Assembly: GCA_012845835.1 (NCBI GenBank)
Contig: JABAKD010000007.1
Span: 8,024,566-8,088,565, forward strand
Reading direction: 5' to 3'
DNA: 64,000 nucleotides
Source: Undaria pinnatifida
Lineage: Eukaryota; Sar; Phaeophyceae; Laminariales; Alariaceae
This document shows positions 11,883 through 22,530 of this stretch, piece after piece. Made by a program: the position numbers and the translations under genes. The stretch's first letter is position 1. Every line of letters begins with the position of its first letter. The notes beneath the pieces are model-generated. The model was not told the DNA's origin. It saw nothing but the letters and a program-made list of their open reading frames with translations, and did no database searches.

Positions 11883-11999
11883 GTCCAATCTGCATGTCGC
11901 AGCCTGTTCTGCGCCACATGGGTCCCACGTATCTCATGAAGAGTACGGCCATCCCCTCCACGTGGGAACCATGTGGCGCGGAACAGGCTGCGGCATGCA

Positions 12000-12274
12000 G
12001 ATTGGACATCAGCTCCCTGTGTTTTATGGGCGTAAGCACAACACAGACGGTGAGCAGCCTGGACTTTGACCGTGTCCCGCTCTTGAAGTTATCGAACACG
12101 ACCAAAAGCATGCACCGGGTCTTCGCCGACCTTACCGGCCAAGGTAAGGACTCCGCTAACCCCAGGAACGCGGTAAGTCAGTTGCTCCATTCTCTGGATA
12201 TCTTGGGCGCCCACATAGGAGGTCTTAAGCACCCCCTGCGCTGCCAGGAACGGGTAAAGAGAGCCCCCCTCTAA
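12000..12274 (+). CDS. Coding-like frame in the palindrome's right arm, mirrored in the left
   Basis: A plus-strand frame ending at 12,274 reads through segments such as SSLDFDRVPLLKLSNTTKSM and ANPRNAVSQLLHSLDIL, with protein-like composition. Nearly the same peptide is encoded on the minus strand of the left arm (about 11,404-11,721), because the arms are inverted copies. The arms are too similar to tell selection from shared descent. It may be a remnant of a protein carried by the fold-back element. No family was recognised. Confidence 0.3.
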
Positions 12275-12833
12275 CTCTTCGCACCGCTGCCACCGGGACC
12301 TCCACCGAGGGAATGAAGAGCAAACGCAAACGGGGCGCGAGGACAGCATAAAAGAAAAAACAACAGGACGCTTGACAAACTGAAATTGCAGGTCGGGCGT
12401 CAGGCGTTTGGACGAAGAATTGCAGTCTGTTAGTCGCATCTTGAGCGGTGAATAGCAGGCTCTACAATGGAGCCCGAAAACGTATCGACAGTTTCGGTAT
12501 TAGGTTCAAAGCACAAGGTGCGGCTCAATCACACTATTGACACGGTCCAGCGAAAAGTTAAGCGGTTTGACAAGCTCTTGTACGAAGTCGTACATGGCGG
12601 AGAGGGTGTGCTGCTATTAAGGAATGTCTGTTTTATGTTTTGAAGTGGTGAAGCGTTGAACGGATAAGCGACCATGTGGCGTGTTTGACGCCTCGGCATG
12701 CTTTCGCTTAACGAATAAGATAGGGTTGGGCCGCTGTTGAGGACTATAAGCGGTAGGACCTAGCGTTTGTATCAGAACGTATATGTCTGAGGTCGTGTTA
12801 CTATGGAAGTCCTTTTTTATCGTTTTGAAGTGG

Positions 12834-14845
12834 CACCCTATGGTGTAGAACATACACATCCGTCCGGTGACTAGAGCGCCTATGAGCTTCATTCTCATCT
12901 ACGGTGGTGCCGAATCAGCAGGGTACATCTTAGATGGTGTCATAGTACCAAGCGAGCACCGTACGACATCTTTCCACCACAGTCTGTGAGGGAATGGCAT
13001 CTCCTCGGAAGCCTCTCCGCAAGCCCAACACGACACTATCGACCCGCAATCCAACATAATCAACCATTATCAACCGATATTCTACTCAAGCGCTACCGAT
13101 GTAGCAAATTTTGGGGAGGGTCTCCCCTCATTCCTACTAATATTCGTCTATGTGAATGTCAGGTGGAACAGGCACGAAACTTCGCGCTAGCAACCCCCGC
13201 AAGCAGCCGATATATATTGGCGCTGTCGTCAATCAACATCTCGCTTCGTTCACGATAAGACATGGAAGCCTATGTTCAGGACAGGGCAGAACAATCGAAA
13301 GAGACGTACTTACTTCAATGTGCGTGACATTTTGTGTACATACACGTCGAACCGACTCATAAGCACAGCTGTCCACGACATGGTGTTTAAATGATCGCGA
13401 AATAACAGTACGTTTGCGGCCGGTTGAGGTCAGCATTGAACCTGCCAAAGCGTGTTTAGTTCAAGATCATACCAATACAGAGCACCTGCACGCTTCGACT
13501 CCAACGTGATACCTTCCATCCTTTGGTGGTTTCTTTCGTCTCCTACCTGACGTACGGTGTTGCGTAGCTTGACTGGTCGCTCCCGTCGATCGCTATGCTA
13601 AGCAACTTGTCCCCGTTGGCTATTGCCTCTGCCTTCGCGGCCATGTACACCCTCCTGGACCTCTTCACGTCCTGCGTACGGGTGAAGCAAACCGATAGGA
13701 AACTTCACAAGGAAGAAAGGCGGGTGAGGAGAAGCGCTCCCCAACACCTAACACTATCGTGCCTGCCAAGTACCAGAAGTAAACAAGAGCCCCTTCGAGT
13801 TGCCAGACCAGCCCGCCTAATGCCCAAAAACGAGCTAGTAAATCAAGGCCGGTCAGCACATCAATTATTAGCCCCGGCAGTCACAAAATGATAATCACCA
13901 GTCGTTAAGCCATCCATCCACCCACTAACACCGACACGGTTGACATAGTTAGTTATACCGTTCCCTAGACGGCACAACAAGCTTATACGAATACGTATCC
14001 TGCTTTTTGTTAAACTCGTCACACCTATACAACATTTACCCCAATAGTGGTCATTAAGGTGCTTTTTAATGACTCCCATCTCCTTCGTAAGCCAGCCGGA
14101 GCCCCCATTTCTGCGCCGTGCGTCGAGAGCCTCGTTCGCCATGCGCAAACATCGCATTTCGTAAAGCACATGGCTTTCTCAAGTTTGATGTGATCGCACT
14201 CGCGGTTCCACACCGCGATGAAATAAGCATAAGCAGGAGCAGCTGGATGAAAGGCATGCCACTGCAGCGGACGCGCACAAGACGATGTAAACCATCTGTA
14301 TGAAGCACAGGTTCATGGAACGCCGGTAATTAAGAAGATGGATTCACAAATAATCACAAACAGATGGGAATAGTGGGAGCATTCCACCGGTCATACCCCC
14401 CCCGCCGCCGCCGCGCACCCAGCCTTGCGAATTACCGAAAGACGTATTAAAACACGTTTATATGTTCTTCGGTCAATATTGTTTTATATCATGACAGCAG
14501 TCAAAGTTGATATATTCGCCTGTTGTCGCACCTGTCACGGAACAACTTCTAACGGCTTACACCGATACGACACAAGGACTATTTGCTCACAAGTGTGCAC
14601 GCAGAGTACCCGTCGGAGCTAGATAGCATTGGTGCCGGCGTGTTAAGGGTGGCTCACAGAAGTCGCCAAACCTATGTTCGAAAAAACACATAAAAAAAGA
14701 AAAAATATATGACGATGTAAACATTCAAGCTCGTATCACGCTCTCTGAAGAGAGGTCGTCGAAAACAAAACGCTGCGATTTACCTTGAACTCCAGTACGC
14801 ACATTGATTGTTTACATTAAATTTTCCCTGTGGCGGAAGGAAATG
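12834..14845. other. No recognised feature
   Basis: About 2 kb of ordinary-looking sequence. The longest frames (13,595-13,891 plus; 13,861-14,169 minus) have no recognisable motif or splice context and are compatible with chance. Confidence 0.5.
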
Positions 14846-14849
14846 ACAT

Positions 14850-15047
14850 ATGGATCTCGCTCTTGCCGGGCTGGAGCTCCCAGTGACGCGCTATCTCGAT
14901 GAGACAGGCAACAACAAGCTGGGAAGCGGTGTCCACGGCGTCACGTCTGATTCTGTTTCATTAAACGGGCCGAACGGAGGAGAGAGGGGGCAGGTCGGAG
15001 GCGATCACTTCAACTGTTTAATCAACTGGGCCGATCTGGGGGGGTAG
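14850..15047 (+). CDS. Small open frame, unknown product
   Basis: A 65-codon frame from ATG to TAG with balanced composition (begins MDLALAGLELPVTRYLDE, Gly/Asn-rich middle). No motif, signal peptide or membrane segment is evident. It stands alone and may be chance; it is listed for its protein-like residue mix. Confidence 0.2.
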   Translation: MDLALAGLELPVTRYLDETGNNKLGSGVHGVTSDSVSLNGPNGGERGQVGGDHFNCLINWADLGG

Positions 15048-15529
15048 GAACCAGGGGGTCGGTAGCGACTGACACGCGCCTGGTCCATAACTGCTACACG
15101 CGTACTATTATCACGAGTAGGTGCTTGAAATATCTGAGTTCATTAAGTTGACGGTGCAAATATCCGAGTTAATCAAGGAGCCGCACCGGGTTTTTGTTGC
15201 GTGTTTTGTTGATTGCTCAAGTAAAAACAGCTCTAAAACATTTTTGTCAGCAGAAGCCATGCTGTTTCTGTGGCCAGAGTAAAGATTACTTATCCCCCTT
15301 GTATTAGACAGTGGTTTCACGCGCTCCCTCACATATTAACAGAGCCGACAGGTCCAGCCGAACGAAGGAGGTTTGAACGACACGCCCATCAAAGCGCAAT
15401 AGAACATCCAGCACACCGGGATGGCGTTGAGGCCATCTCTGATGTGCAGCTGTCAATCTTCGAGCGTGAGCATGACCGGACGTAAATCTTGCGGGCATCT
15501 TGCGTACCTCACATACCTTGGCAACGCAC

Positions 15530-16330
15530 TGTAAAAGCTGACAGAACACTAGCACCCACAGGTCAGCTTATTATGGATGGGTCATCGTTCGCTACAAAAA
15601 AAAGTAGCTAGCATCCGCCATCGCCGCCGAACCACACAGCCTGTTTTGCGAGGTCAAATCATAACGAACGCCGATGGCTATCTCAGATATCACGCGGGAC
15701 ATCGATCGTTCTCGCGCCTTCAAGTTCAACAAGCGAAAGCTCAAAGCTCCCGATCCTGCGAAAAAGCTGACAGAACTAACACCCATAAATCAGCTTTTGG
15801 ATGGGTCAGCGTTCGCCACAAAAGAAGTCGCTAGCATCCGCCATCGCCGCCGAACCACACAGCCTGGCAGACCTAGACGTGCCAGGCTATGTGGATCGGC
15901 GGCGATGGCGGATGCTAGCGAATTTTTTTGTATCGAACGCTGATCCATCCATAAGCTGACTTATGGGTGCTAGTTCCGTGAGCTTTTTTCACAGGCTCGG
16001 GAGCTTTGAGCTTTCGTTTGTTGATATTGTGTGCGCGAGAACCACCGGTCTCACGCGTGAGATCGCCAGCGGCGTTCGTAGTGGGTTGAGCTTGCAAAAA
16101 AGGCTGTGTGGTTCGGCGGCGATGGCTGATGCTAGCGGGTTTTTTTTTAAGCGAACGCTGACCTATCCATAAGCTGACTTATGGGTGTTAGTTCTGTGAC
16201 CTTTTTTCGCAGGCCCGGGAGCTTTGCGCTTTCGCTTGTTGAACGTTTAGGCGCGAGAACGACCGGTCTCCCGCGTGACATCTGAGATCGCCATCGGCGT
16301 TCGTAATAATTTGACCTTGCAAAACTTGGG
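15530..16330. mobile_element. Palindromic array of ~237-bp units (second fold-back-like element)
   Basis: The left half holds one complete and one partial direct unit (landmarks CTAGCATCCGCCATCGCCGC near 15,610 and 15,832). The right half holds inverted units (GGCGGCGATGGC...GATGCTAGCG near 15,900 and 16,115). The centre is at about 15,875 (AGCCTGGCA/TGCCAGGCT). Both halves carry GATGGGTCAGCGTTCG and GAGCTTTCGTTTG-like blocks and their complements. No transposase is evident. The architecture parallels the 9.2-12.8 kb element but the sequence is unrelated. Confidence 0.8.
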
Positions 16331-16846
16331 CGAAGGAATCCCCCAGCTAGTAGGAAACAAACAAAAGGAAGCAAAAACAGCAGTGTGCCAGGTTTTGTTT
16401 TCAAATTATTAAGGCCCGTCCACACGAGGAAATAAAAAAAAATTACACAAAAAAATTACTAGGCGGAACTAAAGAATAACCGAGACTCTCATTGATTGGT
16501 CAAGTGGCAGAAGCAATCGGTAGAGATCCAGACACGTCCGTTTTTACCTTTCGTTTATTTTAAGAGCAAAAGCAAGGAGGCTGCCACAGGGCTTGGCCGC
16601 CACCGACGGAAGCGTGTCTGGGTACGGTATGACGAAGGGTTGGCAAAGCAAGAAACCTGAGAGCCAAAACGTTGTAGCGGTATATTTTTTGATGAGGGCG
16701 CCACTCCATATTCCAGCGGCTGCCGACGAATAGCAATAACTATCCACAACTTCTAGAGCACTCCCGACGAAACAGGTTGGACCACGAGCACACCCTTCTC
16801 TCAGCGGTACCTTGTGTGTGAGTTGGGTGTGTGAATTGGGACCAAT
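16331..16846. other. No recognised feature
   Basis: AT-rich then mixed sequence without a supportable gene. Short minus-strand frames at 16,544-16,870 look like chance. Confidence 0.45.
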
Positions 16847-17101
16847 GCTACGGTAGGGGGGGTACCCCAATTTTCACTGGTGTGTTTAAGCCACTCGCAC
16901 GAGTGACTCTGTACCCCACGAATGAAGGTGGTTTAGGCACTTGTTTTGGCGCAGCTTAGATCACCTTTGCATTGCGGATTGATTTCGTCAATGTAAAACA
17001 TGAAGAAAACGTAAGATCTCGTAGGAACAAAGGGGCTACTCGCGCGAGTGACCCCTAGCCACTGAAATAAAAGGCCCAAAAGGGGACCCCCCTACCGTAG
17101 C
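16847..17101. mobile_element. 255-bp MITE
   Basis: Terminal inverted repeats GCTACGGTAGGGGGG (left) and CCCCCCTACCGTAGC (right) bound a 255-base non-coding stretch that also has an internal imperfect inverted pair (CACTCGCACGAGTGAC and CTCGCGCGAGTGACC). Size and ends fit a miniature inverted-repeat element. Flanks share only CAA, so the target duplication is uncertain. Confidence 0.75.
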
Positions 17102-17429
17102 CAAGGGTGTGGCTACGTAGCTGCGTCGTGGGGTGAAATCACTGCGAGTCAGCGTGTTGTGGCGGTTACATAATTTCGTGAAGTTGCATCGCAAGTTAAA
17201 TAAACCATGTGAAATGGGAATATAATAATTTTTAGTACAATAATTATGGTAATATTACGGTAACACACGTGCCACCTGGTATTCTGTTATTAATATTACC
17301 ATGCAAACCTCGTTGAAAATGTTGAGCTACTAGACGATAATACTTGTACAGCAATAACGGCATTTTGGGCCATATTTGCCATATATTACACCCTCGCGAT
17401 CAATAGTGATGACATCGCATTATATGACA

Positions 17430-18000
17430 TCACATACCCACCTCGCCTGATGTATTTGTAGGATGTATCTCTGACTTAAAATTGACGACCGCAGAGCCCC
17501 ACATCGACAAGGTAAAATCATAGGCGTGAAATCGTACATTTATTTGAGACAAAAATAATTTGGAAAAGGAAGCACAAGCAGATGTGTTAAAATTGCGGTA
17601 AACAACCTTACCAACCCATTACGTAGGGTATTTCGTACATACCGTGTGCATGATCGCCTCCCCACCTATGCCAAGCGAAGTATTACTAACGAGGTAACGT
17701 GATTGAGCGCGTGTATACCAAGTATGACTAATGAGGTAACGTAATTGAGCACATGTATACCAAGCGTCGATTCGCATCCCTCCCTCTAATGCTCAATGAC
17801 GGAGGCAGCACATGGCCACATACATCACCTCGCATGCTGTATTTGGCAATACGTATCTCGTGCGTATAATTAGCGATGTCGATAATAATGGTGACCGTAT
17901 GATGATGGTGACAAACACAGTGCATGACCACATCACCTCGCCTGTTGCATTTGACAATACGTATCTCTTTCTTATAATTAGCGATGTCAGAAAATAATGG
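17430..18000 (+). repeat. Diverged short tandem repeats
   Basis: ACATCACCTCGC(C/A)TG...GTATTTG...ATACGTATCTC...TATAATTAGCGATGTC recurs at about 17,815 and 17,932 (spacing ~117) with an older relative near 17,445. Separately, GAGGTAACGT(G/A)ATTGAGC(G/A)C(G/A)TGTATACCAAG is duplicated at about 17,691 and 17,732. 17,102-17,430 holds nothing recognised. Confidence 0.6.
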
Positions 18001-18188
18001 TACCTACAAATATTCTATAAAATATTCTAGCTTTCGATCGCTGTATCATACAACAACAAACTGTGAAGATTTAACACGTTATTTACTACACTTAAACACT
18101 GGGTTGCATGCTGCATCTAACATCAAACCTTCTAGAATAGTAAACATTACAAGCCAGATGATATAAAGGGATGTCTTATTGCTTCAAT

Positions 18189-19185
18189 CGTCAGGTTTGT
18201 CCCCTTTGAGAATTCATAGTTTCCGCGCACATATTGAAATGTCCCGCCCCCCGCCCCCCCCCCCCCCCCCCCTCCCCTCCCCCTCCACTGACCTCTTTTT
18301 CATAACAAACCCCAACCCTTTTCCCCCCCCCCGCCCCTCCGTCCCCCGATCCCCACCCCCCCCCTTCCGTCTAGTCTGTCCAAACGCCCCACTCACAATC
18401 AAAATCGGCCTGAGTAATAAACCACCTATACGCAGTTGATACCACGTCATTATCTTTCTGATCATCCATGACGAAGGTTTCAATTATTCCCCCCCCCCGC
18501 CCCCCGCCCCCCCTCCAACGCCCCCTCTTTTCCGACCACCTACACGATCGCCTAGACCTAGCACCACGCGTATAACAAGCTGCTACATATCTTTGATCTC
18601 ACAGCCGAAGTGTATTTGAATATTATTTGTGACCTAAACCTCCTAAAAATCCCCCCCCCCCCTCTTGCTCTCCCTTACTCAAACGCCCCACCAAATATCA
18701 AAATCCGCCACATTAATAAACACTTCACGCACAGGATATCACCTCATTATCTTTCGAGAGCCATCCATGCCGCTGTGTTCCCCCCCCCCCCCCCCTCCAA
18801 CGCCCCCTTTTTCCCGACCACCTGCACGATCGCCTAGACCTAGCACCACGCGTATAACAAGCTGATACATATCTTTGATCTCACAGCCGAAGTGTATTTG
18901 AATATTATTTGTGACCTAAACCTCCTAAAAAATCATTCCCCCCCCCTTCTCCTCTTGCTCTCCCTTACTCAAACGCCCCACCAAATATCGAAATCCGCCA
19001 CATTAATAAACACTTCACGCACAGGATATCACCTCATTATTTTTCGAGAGCCATCCATGCCGCTGTGTTCCGCCCCCCACCCCCCCCCCCCCCCCCCTTC
19101 CTCGAACGCCCCCTTCTTCCCCATCACCCGCACCTTCGCCTAGACCTAGCACCACACGTATAACAAACCCCTCACCTAAAGCCCT

Positions 19186-19224
<39 letters not shown>

Positions 19225-19890
19225 ACCCCCGCCCCCACCCCCCACCCTCCCCCCCCAACCCATCCCAACCCCACCCCCTCGAACACTCCACCCTCTCTTT
19301 ACTCACTGATTGTACCACTTACCCCAGGATATACACGATAAACTGATGTATTATTTCCAAAAATGTAACATTTATCCCCTCGAAATAATGTATAGTTTCC
19401 AGGCACATATCGAGCTGCCCCCCCCCCCCCCCCCCCCGCCCCAACCCCCCCCCCCCCCCCCCCCCCCCCCCGCCCCCAATAATATACTGGTGCCAAAACC
19501 GTCAGATTTATCCCCTCGAAAGGATTTATAGCTTACATGCACAAATTGCCCCTTCCCCCCCCCCCCCCCCCCCCCCGCCCCCCTCCAAACCCGCTCGCTT
19601 TTGATCAAAACCAGGCCCCCCCTTTCCCTTCACAGCTGTCAGATTTTGTCCCCCTCAGAAACGGGTTTTATAGTTTCCGCGCACAGACTGACTAAAATCA
19701 TCCTGTTGACCCTGATAGCTACACTGTAGCTGTAAGGGGAGTCGCCGACCTATATCCTTAATGAGGACACACAACTCGTGATGCGCGCGATCGGAGTATC
19801 ACACACAGCTTGCAAAGATGAGTTTCGACGAAATCTTCGATCTCACAGCTGGAGTGTATTTGAATTTTTATAATATTATTTAATGTTCCA
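18189..19890 (+). mobile_element. Poly-C modular element, long copy with three 282-bp modules
   Basis: Three ~282-base modules (18,412-19,170) each carry TTGATCTCACAGCC, AATATTATTTGTGACCTAAA, TAATAAACACTTCACGC-like and CGCCTAGACCTAGCACCACG blocks separated by C runs. They are followed by ~110-base modules with GTCAGATTTATCCCCTCGAA ending in C runs, then a tail from about 19,640 with GTTGACCCTGATAGCTACAC, AATGAGGACACACAAC and a 3' end GTGTATTTGAATTTTTATAA. The same order recurs inverted at 43,165-44,478. There is no coding capacity beyond stop-free poly-C frames. C runs reach several tens of bases at 19,185-19,245. Confidence 0.75.
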
Positions 19891-20324
19891 AATACGTCAC
19901 CTCCTGCGAGTTCGATCAAATTATTAACAGTCGATACTCATCTTTACAAGCGCTGCGTGATACCCCAGCCGCGCTTGAATCGAAACAAAAGACTCACTTA
20001 CTTCCTCTTCATTTTTTGCTCATGTTTTTGTTTTTCCTCTTTTGGACGGGCCCTTCCTCTGCACAGAACTTCTGTTTGTGAACTCTATCGTAACGTGGTA
20101 AAACCAGCACAAAAATAATATATATATGGTACCTGGTACATGGTAGAAACAAACAACAAACGTACACAAAATAACATACTTTACGTATGTAGACTAAGCT
20201 TTATCTTCTTGTTTGATATTTGCGTTCTTTCTTAGGAGGTAAAAAGTCGAGATACCCGTGGCACCAGCAACAACAGCAGCAGCGACAGCATCAAAACAAG
20301 AATCAGAACTACATGTAGTAGTAG

Positions 20325-20925
20325 CAGCGGTAGAAATTTCCGTCACATTTATCCCCTCCAAATAATGTATAGTTTCCACGCACAGATTGAGCTGTCCCAC
20401 CCGCCCCACCCCCGCCCCAACCCCCCCCCCGTACAATAAACTGGTGCATTTTTTATTTTTTTTTCCCAAAACCGTCAGATTTATCCCTTGAAAGGATTTA
20501 TAGCTTCCACGCACAATTGCCCGCCCGTCCGCCCCCCCCCCCCCCCCCTTCCCCCCCCCTCCAACCCCGCTCGCTTTTGATGGAAACCAGGCCCCCACGT
20601 CCTTCAAAACTCCGGCCCCCCATCACCGGTTGTTCGACATACAGGATTCACTTGATAAACGGATACATTTCCATCCACAGCTGTCAGATTTTTTCCCCCG
20701 CAGAAACGGGTTTTATAGTTTCCGCGCACAGACTGACTAGCATCACCCTGTTGACCCTGATAGCTACACTGTAGTTGTAAGGGGAGTCGCCGACCTATAT
20801 CCTTAATGAGGACACACAACCCGTAATACGCGCGATCGGAGTATCACAACAGCTTGCAAATATGAGTTTCGACAAAAATCTTCGATCTCACAGCAGGAGG
20901 AGTGTATTTTCATTTTTTTGTAATA
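20325..20925 (+). mobile_element. Poly-C modular element, short copy
   Basis: Begins with the GTCACATTTATCCCCTC module, continues through two C-tract modules and the GTTGACCCTGATAGCTACAC block, and ends with ATCTTCGATCTCACAGCAGG and a T/A-rich end near 20,922. It is missing the 282-bp modules of the long copy, so it is 5'-shorter with the same 3' end. Confidence 0.75.
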
Positions 20926-20945
20926 GTAACAGCAGCAGCACCAGG

Positions 20946-22030
20946 ACCGTAGCTGTGCGTGCCTCTCTTTTAAAAAAAAGAAAATTCCCATTTAAAATTT
21001 GAACTTGCTGGATGTAGCCGAGCAAAAGAAGAGTGCCTGTGAAAACGCGTTGCCGCATCTACTTGTCTCGACAGAACTCTCAACGACCCAGACAATAAAC
21101 CAATCAAGTTTCCCGAGCTGCTCCTGCTTGCATGCTACCTCCGAGCATGCCATTCTACGAAAGTATTATCAAATAGACGGCCGATCTGTTCGGCAAAGCA
21201 CTCACCGCCTGTAAAGTACTCTTCCTCGGCGAGGGCTGATAATTTGCTGATTGAGCTGCACCGATTGGAGATGGAGCAACATGCGCTGCAGGAGCCGCTG
21301 GCGCTATCGCTCGAACCGACGAAGCGGACTCGGCATCACGCGCTGCGAAGAAGGCCGAAAACATCGGCAACACCTGCTGCATCAGATCGTAGAGAGGGAG
21401 TGCATAACAGTAATCAGTACAACAGTAAATGCCGCTAGTGTCTACCGTCTCTGTGCTAATATACGCCAAATGCGCACAGGATCAGCTGTAAGTAACGATC
21501 AAGAAACAAGAGGAATATCTAGGTTGTACATTCCTTCTCGTAGAAGAGCGACGCGATGCGTTCCTTACTCCAACTTGAACACGCCACATCTCGTGCTGTG
21601 AGTAGTCACGATCAAACGCCTGAGGCGCATCACTGTGCCCGCAGCTGCCCTGGGGGAAGCGCTATGTTGTGTAGGCTGGTTCATTGAAAGATGAGAGTAC
21701 ATGTGCGTATCGATCTTTGCTGAGATGTGGGAGGAGATGTTGAGTGTGAATGACCGCGATGGAGGGCATACGGGGGCACTATTTTTTGTTTGATAAGAGT
21801 GACGTGGTCTGATCGCGACAGTGGTCCATGCCTTTTGGACCGTACAAAGTTGGGCGAACGAAAAATAAAACCGCACTCAGAGGGATAGTTAATTCAGTTA
21901 GAGCCATCATTTCAATCATCGTGGCATTCTTTTGAGGAATAAGTCGTCGTATTTCCCGCACGTTTCGATTCCGCTTGGCCCTTAATTGACCGTATTCCAT
22001 CCGATTAAAAAGGTTAATCACAGTGTAGCT
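20946..22030 (-). other. No confirmed gene; two weak minus-strand frames
   Basis: The minus-strand frame 21,155-21,469 is Ala/Ser-rich (FFAARDAESASSVRAIAPAA) and 21,779-22,021 reads MEYGQLRAKRNRNVREIRRL. Both have protein-like composition but no recognised domain or matching splice sites. They could be exons of one gene or chance. Confidence 0.25.
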
Positions 22031-22033
22031 TAT

Positions 22034-22330
22034 GCCGGTCGCCCCGGTGGCATATCAGGTTATCCTCAAGCCTGGTATAGGTCAGTTTCGTGTTCAAGCC
22101 CCGCCGAGTGCATAGTCTACTCGTAAAAATTCGTTGTTGACTTGTTCTTGTGCATAAACTGACTTGCGGAAAGCGCGAGAGCGTGAGTTAGCAATACTCG
22201 ATGAAAAATCGACGAGCTGTGAGATTGCTGAACCCTATGCGCGATAAAATTGAAGGCAAGAACCGGGGGGAAAAGGGACGACACCTGTGACCACGGCTAG
22301 TCCAGAAGCTGGAAGGAAAAAAAAATACCC
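22034..22330 (+). mobile_element. tRNA-derived SINE, copy 2
   Basis: Head GCCGGTCGCCCCGGTGGC with A-box-like GGCATATCAGG and degenerate B box GTGTTCAAGCCCC, a body shared with 438-755 (GCGGAAAGCGCGAGAGCGTG, ACACCTGTGACCACGGCT), and a tail AAGCTGGAAGGAAAAAAAAA. Its length of ~300 bases and A tail fit a SINE. It lies just downstream of the ParB-like gene's last exon. Confidence 0.8.
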
Positions 22331-22530
22331 TGGTTGAATCTAGTTGCATACACCAACACAAAGTAGCATGTATGTGCGTTCGCTGTTTGATAATTGCGTA
22401 TGGGCTAATAATTTGATCTATGCAAACAAGTGGTCTAGAGACGGTACTAGCCGTTCATGTTAGAAACACAGCCACGATACATGATGAAATCAAGACAAAA
22501 ATACACACCACCATACCACAATCCGCTCGG

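Larger units (their letters stand above)
10938..12833. mobile_element. ~1.9-kb palindrome, core of a fold-back-like element
   Basis: 10,938-11,929 and 11,961-12,833 are inverted copies around a ~31-base spacer. Anchor pairs are CCACTTCAAAACGATTAAAA with its complement at 12,812-12,833, TGCTATTCACCGCTC at ~11,298 with GAGCGGTGAATAGCA at ~12,443, and ATGTCCAAT at 11,881 with ATTGGACAT at 12,001. The outer parts of the arms are units of the ~250-bp tandem array. Long inverted arms built of tandem repeats are typical of Foldback-type transposons. No transposase was recognised, and the outer right arm is short. Confidence 0.8.

Noticed and set aside
19015-19263. Poly-Gly and poly-Pro frames across C/G runs (also 19,372-19,608 and 43,523-43,753)
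   Set aside because: Homopolymer translation; no stops are possible in such runs.
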